DNA from: Candidatus Omnitrophota bacterium
Lineage (GTDB): Bacteria > Omnitrophota > Koll11 > Gorgyraeales > Gorgyraeaceae
Assembly: GCA_018818505.1 (NCBI GenBank)
Contig: JAHIRR010000022.1
Location: 1-11,360 of the forward strand
Length of the DNA stretch: 11,360 nucleotides
Reading direction: 5' to 3'
In this document: positions 5,615-11,360 of the stretch, in pieces
How positions within the stretch are numbered: the stretch's first letter is position 1
Layout of the letters: the number at the start of each line of letters is the position of its first letter
The notes under the pieces: model-generated
What the model was told of the DNA's origin: nothing
Database searches by the model: none
Seen by the model: only the letters and a program-made list of their open reading frames with translations
Program-made: the position numbers and the translations under genes

Positions 5615-6217
5615 ATGTCTGAAAAACTGAAAGAGCTTCTTGAAAAGATCAATCAGGAAGGCGTGCAGCAGGCAGGTGAAAGTGCCAAGGCAATAGAGCT
5701 GCAGGCAAAGAAGGATGCTGAGAAAATCATAGCTGATGCAAAGAACAAGGCACAGTCTATAGTCGGGGACGCTAAAGATACTGCTGAGAAAACAAGAAAG
5801 ACAGGCGAGATCGCTCTTAAGCAGGCATCCAGGGATCTGATACTTTCTTTAAAAGACGAGATCAAAAGGATCTTTGGTAAAATTGTAGCTTCAGAGACTG
5901 CTAAGGCTGTGTCTAGCGAGGATATTGTAGATTTATTAGGAGAGCTGATAGAAAATTACATTAAAAAAGGCGGAGCCAGTTCTGATGTAACAGTTTTAGT
6001 GAAAAAGGAAGACCTTGAAAAGTTTAAGAAGACGATGCTGTCAAAATTAAAGGAAAAGGTTAAAGAGGGGATAGAGTTTAAGACTTCACCTAATATCAAT
6101 GCTGGATTTTCCATAAGTTTTGACAAGGGAAAATCATTCTTTGACTTTACAGATGAAGCGCTTACTGAGGCCTTGTACGCATATCTTAATCCAGAACTTA
6201 CGAAGTTACTCAAATGA
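5615..6217 (+). CDS. atpE: V/A-type ATPase subunit E (peripheral stalk)
   Basis: Subunit E forms the outer stalk that holds the A3B3 head of the V/A-type ATPase against rotation. The 200-aa protein has a long charged helix over about residues 1-95. It is rich in Ala, Lys and Glu (for example KAIELQAKKDAEKIIADAKNKA) and typical of a right-handed coiled coil. A globular C-terminal part includes VTVLVKKEDLEKF and GFSISFDKG. No membrane segment is present, as expected for a cytoplasmic stalk. Subunit E diverges strongly in sequence; the assignment rests on length, the coiled coil and position as first gene of the cluster. Its ATGA overlap with the next gene suggests coupled translation. Confidence 0.85.
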   Translation: MSEKLKELLEKINQEGVQQAGESAKAIELQAKKDAEKIIADAKNKAQSIVGDAKDTAEKTRKTGEIALKQASRDLILSLKDEIKRIFGKIVASETAKAVSSEDIVDLLGELIENYIKKGGASSDVTVLVKKEDLEKFKKTMLSKLKEKVKEGIEFKTSPNINAGFSISFDKGKSFFDFTDEALTEALYAYLNPELTKLLK

Positions 6218-6717
6218 GAGAATACTATTACATAGTTTCCAGCCTTCCAATGCTCGAGTTCGGAGAAAAACCAACCATATCCTATGAAGATTTTCTAAAC
6301 TCATGCAGGACTCAGCTTAGTCCATGCGACATGGAAATAATAGAAAAAGCTGACGAATGGAAGGAATGGGGCAGGTTTAGCATAGCCCTAAGGAATGAAA
6401 TAGCAGTATTCAGAGCCGCTAAAAAATCAAAAGACCCTGCCAAATATATTCATGGTGACGATAATCGAGATCCGCTTTTGATTCCTTCGGCGCATTGGGC
6501 TGTGAATCTGGATTCACCTCTTGAGGCAGAGCGATTCCTAGACCAGCTCAGATGGGAAAAATTAGAAGAATTATCAAAATGCCATTATTTTGATATAGAT
6601 TTTTTAGTTACATACGCATTGAAGCTGCAGATTTTAGAACGCTGGCAAACAATAAATTCACAAGACGGCATGCAGGTTTTAGAAAGTTTGGCAAAAGAGA
6701 CCTCTTCCACCGCGTAG
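6214..6717 (+). CDS. DUF2764 family protein of the V-type ATPase operon
   Basis: This 167-aa protein starts MREYYYIVSSLPMLEF, the signature of a family found in V-type ATPase operons of Bacteroidota and Chlamydiae between subunits E and A. The rest is mostly helical and charged, with HWAVNLDSPLEAERFLDQL and a C-terminal helix (DIDFLVTYALKLQILERW). The proposed role, from gene position and helical character, is that of subunit C, which links the rotor to the membrane part; no separate C gene is seen in the window. It overlaps atpE by 4 nt. The last codons (T-S-S-T-A-stop) lie in the left arm of a 52-bp palindrome, so the C-terminus may have been replaced when that element arose. Family assignment is good; function is inferred. 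Confidence 0.82.
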   Translation: MREYYYIVSSLPMLEFGEKPTISYEDFLNSCRTQLSPCDMEIIEKADEWKEWGRFSIALRNEIAVFRAAKKSKDPAKYIHGDDNRDPLLIPSAHWAVNLDSPLEAERFLDQLRWEKLEELSKCHYFDIDFLVTYALKLQILERWQTINSQDGMQVLESLAKETSSTA

Positions 6718-6752
6718 GTGGAATTTAAATTCCACCTACGCGGTGGAAGAGG
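6701..6752 (+). repeat. 52-bp perfect palindrome at the DUF2764/atpA junction
   Basis: Two 26-bp arms (6701-6726 and 6727-6752) are exact reverse complements with no spacer. Each arm holds an inner hairpin with a 7-bp stem, ttccacc (6705-6711) and ggtggaa (6717-6723), and a 5-nt loop, then TTT. The upstream stop codon starts at base 15 of the element. The right arm ends in agagg, the start of the atpA ribosome binding site (6748-6753). The ATG follows 8 nt after the element. Confidence 0.95.
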
Positions 6753-6760
6753 GTAAAAGT

Positions 6761-8482
6761 ATGAGTGATAAAAGAGAAGGAAAAATTGTAGGCATAAATG
6801 GAAATATGGTCATCGTGGAGTTTGATGACTATGTGGTGCAGAATGAAGTTGCCTATATTTTGCATGGTCAGGAGCGACTAAAGGCAGAGGTTATACGTGT
6901 TAGGGGTAATCGCGCAGAGCTACAGGTCTACGAAGATACAAAGGGCCTTAAAGTCGGAGAAAAGGTTGAGTTTACAGAAGAGCTTCTTTCAGTTGAGTTA
7001 GGGCCAGGGCTTTTGGGCCAGATATTTGATGGACTTCAGAATCCATTGCCGCAGCTCGCTGAAAAATGCGGATTTTTCTTAAAGCGAGGCGTGTATCTTG
7101 AGGCACTGCCTGATGAGGCAAAATGGGAATTCACGCCTTTTTCAAAAAAGGGTGATAAATTACGCTCGGGCGGAAAACTTGGTTTTGTAAAAGAAGGGAT
7201 ATTTAAGCATTGGATCATGGTTCCATTTGGCCTGCAGGGTGAGCTGGTGCTGGAGACTATTGTATCTAAGGGTAAATATGATTTAAAACATATTATTGCA
7301 AAGCTCAAGGACGAGCAGGGTAAATTCCATGATGCTACGATGCAGCAGATCTGGCCCATAAAGATCCCGATAACTGCATATAATGAAAAGTTAAAACCTG
7401 AAAAGCCCATTGTGACAAAGATAAGAATTATGGATACACTGATGCCTGTTGCATTAGGCGGTACATATTGTGTGCCAGGGCCATTTGGTTCTGGCAAAAC
7501 AGTTCTGCAGCAGCTAATAAGTAAGCACGCAGAAATAGATATTGTGGTCGTAGCCGCGTGCGGTGAAAGGGCAGGAGAGGTCGTTGAAACGCTCAGGACA
7601 TTTCCTGAATTAATAGATCCCAAGACAAATAAACATTTGATGGAGCGCACAGTTATTATCTGCAACACCAGTTCAATGCCTGTTGCTGCAAGAGAATCAA
7701 GTGTGTATACAGCTGTTACAATAGCTGAGTATTATCGTCAGATGGGCCTGAATGTATTACTCCTGGCTGATTCTACATCGCGCTGGGCACAGGCAATGCG
7801 CGAGATGTCAGGCCGGTTGGAAGAGATCCCAGGAGAAGAGGCATTCCCTGCGTATCTTGAGACAAGGATCGCTTCGTTTTATGAAAGGGCAGGACTTATG
7901 AAGCTTCGAGATGGCAGCACTGGTTCAGTAACAATAGGCGGCACAGTGAGTCCTGCTGGCGGAAATTTCGAAGAGCCTGTGACACAGGCTACTCTTAAGG
8001 TAGTGGGCGCATTCCATGGCCTTTCAAGAGACCGCTCAAACGCAAGAAAATATCCCGCGATAGATCCTCTGGAGAGCTGGAGCAAGTACAAGAGTTTTAT
8101 CGACGAGAAAAAAATACAAAAAGCACAAGAGGTCCTTCGAAAAGGCAATGAAGTAAACCAGATGATGAAGGTGGTGGGCGAAGAAGGCACGTCCCTGGAG
8201 GATTTTATCATATATCTAAAGGCAGAGTTTTTAGATTCAGTGTATCTGCAGCAGAATGCATTTGATGAAGTAGATGCGGCTACTATAGCGGAAAGACAGA
8301 TGCATGTATTTCACGTGATCTATGAGATTCTGGAGAAAAAATTTGATTTTAAGGACAAAGATTCTGGCAGGAAGTTTTTTCAAACCTTAAGACAAAAATT
8401 CATCGAGTGGAATTCCATTGAGTGGAAGACAGATGATTTTTTTGCGAAGGAAAAGGATATAAAGGCAAAGGCCTTTAAATAG
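6761..8482 (+). CDS. atpA: V/A-type ATPase catalytic subunit A
   Basis: The catalytic head subunit hydrolyses or makes ATP in the cytoplasmic A3B3 ring. The 573-aa length is normal. Domains in order: N-terminal beta barrel (1-75, GKIVGINGNMVIVEF), the A-specific non-homologous insert (about 110-200, with WEFTPFSKKGD and IWPIKIP), then the nucleotide-binding domain. This carries Walker A GPFGSGKT (240-247), the catalytic glutamate in GER (Glu269), Walker B VLLLADSTSR (Asp337), and EIPGEEAFPAYLETR. A C-terminal helical domain follows (EEGTSLEDFIIYLKAEF). The ATG at 6761 has agaggg 7 nt upstream and fits the family N-terminus; the GTG at 6743 lies inside the palindrome and is less likely. All catalytic residues are present, so the enzyme should be active. 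Confidence 0.97.
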   Translation: MSDKREGKIVGINGNMVIVEFDDYVVQNEVAYILHGQERLKAEVIRVRGNRAELQVYEDTKGLKVGEKVEFTEELLSVELGPGLLGQIFDGLQNPLPQLAEKCGFFLKRGVYLEALPDEAKWEFTPFSKKGDKLRSGGKLGFVKEGIFKHWIMVPFGLQGELVLETIVSKGKYDLKHIIAKLKDEQGKFHDATMQQIWPIKIPITAYNEKLKPEKPIVTKIRIMDTLMPVALGGTYCVPGPFGSGKTVLQQLISKHAEIDIVVVAACGERAGEVVETLRTFPELIDPKTNKHLMERTVIICNTSSMPVAARESSVYTAVTIAEYYRQMGLNVLLLADSTSRWAQAMREMSGRLEEIPGEEAFPAYLETRIASFYERAGLMKLRDGSTGSVTIGGTVSPAGGNFEEPVTQATLKVVGAFHGLSRDRSNARKYPAIDPLESWSKYKSFIDEKKIQKAQEVLRKGNEVNQMMKVVGEEGTSLEDFIIYLKAEFLDSVYLQQNAFDEVDAATIAERQMHVFHVIYEILEKKFDFKDKDSGRKFFQTLRQKFIEWNSIEWKTDDFFAKEKDIKAKAFK

Positions 8483-8585
8483 AACCCCATTCCAAATTCT
8501 GAGTGATACTCAGATTAGTTTTGTAGCTACTTGTGTACAATTCAAAGGGGTTATTTGATGATATTTAAGAATTTGGAACGGGGTT
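8483..8585. mobile_element. MITE-like element with 18-bp terminal inverted repeats between atpA and atpB
   Basis: The 103-bp stretch begins right after the atpA stop codon. Its ends, aaccccattccaaattct (8483-8500) and the inverse 8568-8585, match at 17 of 18 positions. A 6-bp hairpin (tctgag 8498-8503, ctcaga 8509-8514) lies just inside the left end. It has no coding capacity and no clear target-site duplication. With the following 27 nt it makes the only sizeable gap (130 nt) in the ATPase operon. It could be a small non-autonomous insertion or a decayed larger palindrome. Confidence 0.6.
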
Positions 8586-8612
8586 TAATTCGCACCTTCA
8601 AAGAAGCTAAAC

Positions 8613-9962
8613 ATGGGAGATTGGTTTGCGAAAATCGTAGATTTTCGCAAACCAAGTGCTCATCAAATGCAGAAAATATATAACCGCATAATCCAGATCG
8701 CTGGGAATGTCGTGACGGTCGAGGCAAAGGATATCGGCTACAAGGACCTTGCAGAGATCTCTTCAAGGGCAGGCAAGTCTCTTGCCCAGGTCATAAGGAT
8801 AGATGGCGAGCGTGTACATCTGCAGGTCTTTGCTGGAAGTCAGGGTGTTTCAACGGGCGATAAAGTAAGATTCTTGGGCCATCCAATGAGGGTATCCTTT
8901 GGCGAAAATCTTTTGGGCCGGATTTTTAACGGCGCGGGCCTACCTAGAGACAATGGCCCGCGGCTCGAAGGAGATATGATAGAGATAGGAGGCCCGCCTG
9001 TAAATCCTGCTAAGAGAATTATACCCAATAAGATGGTTCGAACAGGCATCCCAATGATAGATGTTTTTAATTCCCTAGTTGAATCACAGAAACTTCCGAT
9101 CTTTTCAGTACCCGGTGAGCCATACAATGAGGTCCTTGCGCGCATTGCAATGCAGGCAGAGGTGGATCTTATAATCCTCGGAGGCATGGGCCTTAAATAC
9201 GACGACTATCTTTTTTTCCGAGATGCCTTAGATAAGCACGGTTCACTTTCGCGCTCGATTTTTTTTGTGCACACTGCCAGCGATCCTACTGTTGAATGTC
9301 TGCTGGTCCCTGACATAAGTTTAGCTGTTGCAGAAGAATTTGCACTTAAAGGAAAACGCGTGCTAGTGCTTTTAACAGATATGACGAATTTTGCTGATGC
9401 ATTGAAAGAGATCTCCATTACAATGGAGCAGATACCTTCTAATAGAGGCTATCCAGGCGATCTATACAGCCAGCTCGCCAGCCGCTATGAAAAGGCAGTG
9501 GATTTTGACACAGCAGGCTCTATCACGATCCTGGCAGCTACTACAATGCCAGGTGATGACGTTACTCATCCAGTGCCTGACAATACTGGCTACATAACAG
9601 AAGGCCAGTTCTATTTAAGGCATAAGTCTATTGAGCCATTCGGCTCCCTCAGCCGCCTAAAACAGCAGGTGAATGGCAAGACAAGGAAAGACCACCGCAC
9701 TGTAATGGACAGGATGATCCAGATGTTCGCAGATTATCGCTCTACTCTGGAAAAGCAGTCAATGGGTTTTCAGATGAGCGATTGGGATAAGAAGCTTTTA
9801 CAATACGGAAAAAGTTTTGAGCAGAGGATGATGGATCTTTCCGTGAATATCCCGCTTGAAAAAGCTCTGGATCTGGGCTGGGAGATCATGGCTGAGAATT
9901 TCGAGCCATTCGAGACAGGCATAAAGACAGAATTAATAGACGAATTCTGGCCGAAAAAATAA
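8613..9962 (+). CDS. atpB: V/A-type ATPase regulatory subunit B
   Basis: The non-catalytic B subunit alternates with A in the cytoplasmic head. Of 449 aa, the part from about residue 19 matches the family. Seen: N-terminal barrel [56 protein letters not shown] where catalytic subunits carry a P-loop (no GKT, as expected); [65 protein letters not shown]; and [17 protein letters not shown]. The start is uncertain. ATG 8613 has a weak aaagaag upstream and adds 18 residues encoded by a 35-bp palindrome; ATG 8667 (MQKIYNRI) matches the usual N-terminus but has no ribosome binding site. The sequence resembles B subunits of the Bacteroidota and Chlamydiae type. Confidence 0.95.
   Translation: MGDWFAKIVDFRKPSAHQMQKIYNRIIQIAGNVVTVEAKDIGYKDLAEISSRAGKSLAQVIRIDGERVHLQVFAGSQGVSTGDKVRFLGHPMRVSFGENLLGRIFNGAGLPRDNGPRLEGDMIEIGGPPVNPAKRIIPNKMVRTGIPMIDVFNSLVESQKLPIFSVPGEPYNEVLARIAMQAEVDLIILGGMGLKYDDYLFFRDALDKHGSLSRSIFFVHTASDPTVECLLVPDISLAVAEEFALKGKRVLVLLTDMTNFADALKEISITMEQIPSNRGYPGDLYSQLASRYEKAVDFDTAGSITILAATTMPGDDVTHPVPDNTGYITEGQFYLRHKSIEPFGSLSRLKQQVNGKTRKDHRTVMDRMIQMFADYRSTLEKQSMGFQMSDWDKKLLQYGKSFEQRMMDLSVNIPLEKALDLGWEIMAENFEPFETGIKTELIDEFWPKK
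8621..8655 (+). repeat. 35-bp palindrome at the 5' end of atpB
   Basis: Perfect 16-bp arms (8621-8636 and 8640-8655) flank the loop gta. If atpB starts at 8613 the element encodes most of a non-conserved N-terminal extension ([11 protein letters not shown]). If it starts at 8667 the palindrome is a leader hairpin ending 11 nt before the ATG. Confidence 0.88.
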
Positions 9963-9968
9963 AGCATA

Positions 9969-10038
9969 TGTCATTGCGAGGCCCGAAGGGCCGAAGCAAT
10001 CTCAAAAGAGAGATTGCTTCGCTTCGCTCGCAATGACA
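9969..10038 (+). repeat. Dispersed tcattgcgag-type repeat forming a 70-nt imperfect palindrome
   Basis: Outer arms tgtcattgcgag (9969-9980) and ctcgcaatgaca (10027-10038), and inner arms gaagcaatctc (9993-10003) and gagattgcttc (10010-10020), pair around a 6-nt loop. The left side has an extra small hairpin gccc-gaa-gggc (9981-9991). This type of repeat (tcattgcgag, then gaagcaatctc) is scattered through many unrelated bacterial genomes, from my general knowledge. It fills the 93-nt atpB/atpD gap. Confidence 0.85.
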
Positions 10039-10055
10039 GGCAGAGAAGCTCAAAA

Positions 10056-10673
10056 ATGTCAAAGGTTCGATTTACAAAAGGCGAACTAAAGAGGCAGCGA
10101 GATGCGCTGAGGCAGTTCGAGCATTTCCTGCCTTTTTTACAATTAAAAAAGCAGCAGCTCCAATTAGAGATACAGCGCGCACATGAACAGTTGAAATTAA
10201 AGGTCAAGGAGATAGATGATCTTGAGACTGAGATCAATGAATGGGCAGGTCTCTTAAACGAAGGCTCTGAACATATTGCCAAATGGATAAGAGAAGGCAA
10301 TGTAGCTACTGTTGCGGCAAACATTGCCGGAGTGGATATCCCGGTTTTTGAACGCGTGGACTTTGAGGAGCCAGAGTATGATCTATTCCTGACGCCCTTG
10401 TGGATCGACATCGCTATTGATAAGATACGGATGCTTGTAATATTTTTAGAGGAAGAAAAGATAATAAAACAGCAGCTGCGGATCATGGAGCATGAATTAA
10501 GGATAGCCACGCAGCGCGTTAATCTATTTGAAAAAATAAAAATACCCGAGTGCAAAGAAAATACCCGCCTCATAAGGATATATCTTGGCGACCAGCAGAC
10601 AAATGCAGTGGGCCGTTCAAAAATAGCAAAGAAGAAGATCGAAGAGATGGTAGAGGCCTGGACAACTTCGTAA
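10056..10673 (+). CDS. atpD: V/A-type ATPase subunit D (central rotor shaft)
   Basis: Subunit D is the coiled-coil shaft that turns inside the A3B3 head and couples ATP chemistry to the membrane ring. The 205-aa length is typical. Seen: N-terminal VRFTKGELKRQRDALRQFEHFLPFLQLKKQQL, a long helix, then a middle segment with VDIPVFERVDFEEPEYDLFLTPLWID. A second long helix (EEEKIIKQQLRIMEHELRIATQRVNLFEKIKIPE) and IRIYLGDQQTNAVGRSKIAKKKI complete it, the usual hairpin of antiparallel helices. The ATG at 10056 fits the family; an in-frame TTG at 10014 would translate the dispersed repeat and is rejected. The last four residues (W-T-T-S) and the stop codon are encoded by the left arm of the next palindrome. 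Confidence 0.92.
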   Translation: MSKVRFTKGELKRQRDALRQFEHFLPFLQLKKQQLQLEIQRAHEQLKLKVKEIDDLETEINEWAGLLNEGSEHIAKWIREGNVATVAANIAGVDIPVFERVDFEEPEYDLFLTPLWIDIAIDKIRMLVIFLEEEKIIKQQLRIMEHELRIATQRVNLFEKIKIPECKENTRLIRIYLGDQQTNAVGRSKIAKKKIEEMVEAWTTS

Positions 10674-10708
10674 GTTACCCAAATGGGTAACTTACGAAGT
10701 TGTCCAGG
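10657..10708 (+). repeat. 52-bp palindrome at the atpD/atpI junction
   Basis: Two 25-bp perfect arms (10657-10681 and 10684-10708) are separated by AA. The arm holds an inner hairpin, aactt (10664-10668) and aagtt (10672-10676), with loop cgt. The atpD stop codon starts at base 15 of the element. The right arm ends in ccagg, giving aggg as a ribosome binding site, and the atpI ATG follows 8 nt after the element. Confidence 0.95.
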
Positions 10709-10716
10709 GTTAAGAT

Positions 10717-11360
10717 ATGATAGTGCTAATGAAAAAACTCAGCATAATAGTGCAGTCAAAGGACATCGGCCTGACGCTTAAGGCCCTGGCGCAGTCAGGT
10801 GTTGTGCACGTCGAGCACCAAAAGCCTCCAGAAAATGAAAACATAACGCTTCTCGAAGAAAAATACCACTCTCTTTCCAGGGCCATAGATGTATTACCTG
10901 ATCCAACTGGATCCATAAAAACGCATAATCGACCAGACAAACTAATACAGGAGATATTGAATCTCGTAGATAAAAAAGAGGTCCTTGCAGAGGGAATAAA
11001 GAACATAAAGAAGGATATAGAAAAATGGAAAGACTGGAATGATTTTGACCCAGAGCTTATTTACGAACTTGAAGCAAAGGGCATATGGGTCAGGCTTTGT
11101 AAGCTCACAAAGAAAGAGTTACGCAGTGTACCAGAAGGCGTAATAATAAAAGAGCTTTTTAATAAAAGCAGTATCTTTTATTGCGCGGCTATATCAAGAG
11201 AAGAGATAACATTACCTTTCGAGGTCATGCAATTACCTGAGCAAGGTCTGGGAGAGATGCTGTCGAGTCTAAAAAGAGAAGAGGAGAGGTTGAGCGAGAT
11301 AGAAAAGAGCTTGGTGAATCTTTCAAGATATAAAAATACATTCTTTTCATACGAGAAAAA
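10717..11360 (+). CDS. atpI: V/A-type ATPase membrane subunit I, N-terminal part, 3' truncated
   Basis: Subunit I (the a-subunit equivalent) holds the ion half-channels in its C-terminal membrane part and links the stalks through a cytoplasmic N-terminal part. Only about 214 cytoplasmic residues are in the window and the frame is open at the end. The start MIVLMKKLSIIVQSKDIGLT, then ALAQSGVVHVEH, matches the usual opening of this subunit, where a ferredoxin-like fold precedes long helices. Charged coiled-coil stretches follow (KKEVLAEGIKNIKKDIEKW and SSLKREEERLSEIEKSLVNL), as expected for the stalk-contact arm. ATG 10717 is preferred over ATG 10729 because relatives carry a few residues before the MKKL block. 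Ion specificity cannot be judged because the membrane part and the proteolipid gene lie outside. Confidence 0.87.
   Translation, partial: MIVLMKKLSIIVQSKDIGLTLKALAQSGVVHVEHQKPPENENITLLEEKYHSLSRAIDVLPDPTGSIKTHNRPDKLIQEILNLVDKKEVLAEGIKNIKKDIEKWKDWNDFDPELIYELEAKGIWVRLCKLTKKELRSVPEGVIIKELFNKSSIFYCAAISREEITLPFEVMQLPEQGLGEMLSSLKREEERLSEIEKSLVNLSRYKNTFFSYEK

Noticed and set aside
8513..8541. Internal promoter for atpB in the MITE-like element (tacaat as -10)
   Set aside because: No acceptable -35 box lies at the right distance.
10014..10055. TTG start for atpD in the dispersed repeat
   Set aside because: It would translate repeat sequence (LRFARND); the conserved N-terminus begins at the ATG at 10056.
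9971..10573. 200-aa minus-strand reading frame opposite atpD
   Set aside because: It is a shadow of atpD; its C-terminal part (LRAKRSNL) is the translated dispersed repeat, a common false call.

Overview
The window most likely comes from an uncultivated Gram-negative-type bacterium of the PVC group, and I favour Omnitrophota. That is an inference. It rests on a V/A-type ATPase operon in the order E, DUF2764, A, B, D, I (the order seen in Chlamydiae and Bacteroidota), a bacterial copy of the mainly archaeal endonuclease Q, compact overlapping genes, and many heptanucleotide arrays and palindromes inside and between genes. No rRNA, tRNA, CRISPR array or transposase gene was seen.

Region 1 (1-3198, + strand) holds the 3' part of an endonuclease Q gene followed by pyrK, pyrD and pyrF. 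Gaps are 1 nt, or the genes overlap, so this is probably one transcript. PyrK and PyrD form the NAD-dependent type 1B dihydroorotate dehydrogenase, and PyrF makes UMP. EndoQ nicks DNA at deaminated bases such as uracil; the visible C-terminus ends in a likely sliding-clamp binding motif. pyrK and pyrD carry four in-frame heptanucleotide arrays.

Region 2 (3205-4905, - strand) is one gene of unfamiliar architecture: N-terminal signal or anchor segment, winged helix, HEAT-like helices and a SAM methyltransferase domain. It is visibly AT-richer than its neighbours and sits in opposite orientation inside the pyr cluster, splitting pyrF from pyrE.

Region 3 (4906-5036) is a compact divergent control region. 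Two good sigma70-type promoters have abutting -35 boxes. The leftward leader holds a terminator-like hairpin. The rightward promoter predicts a nearly leaderless pyrE mRNA.

Region 4 (5037-11360, + strand) is pyrE followed 11 nt later by the V-type ATPase genes atpE, DUF2764, atpA, atpB, atpD and a 3'-truncated atpI. Here pyrE and the ATPase probably share the pyrE promoter.

The most unusual structural theme is a series of long palindromes at gene junctions. Three perfect or near-perfect 51-52 bp palindromes (pyrK/pyrD, DUF2764/atpA, atpD/atpI) differ in sequence but share architecture. Each ends exactly 8 nt before the downstream ATG. Two have the upstream stop codon starting at base 15 and lock the downstream ribosome binding site into the stem base, which suggests translational coupling. 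A MITE-like element, a 35-bp palindrome and a widespread dispersed repeat occupy the atpA/atpB and atpB/atpD junctions.
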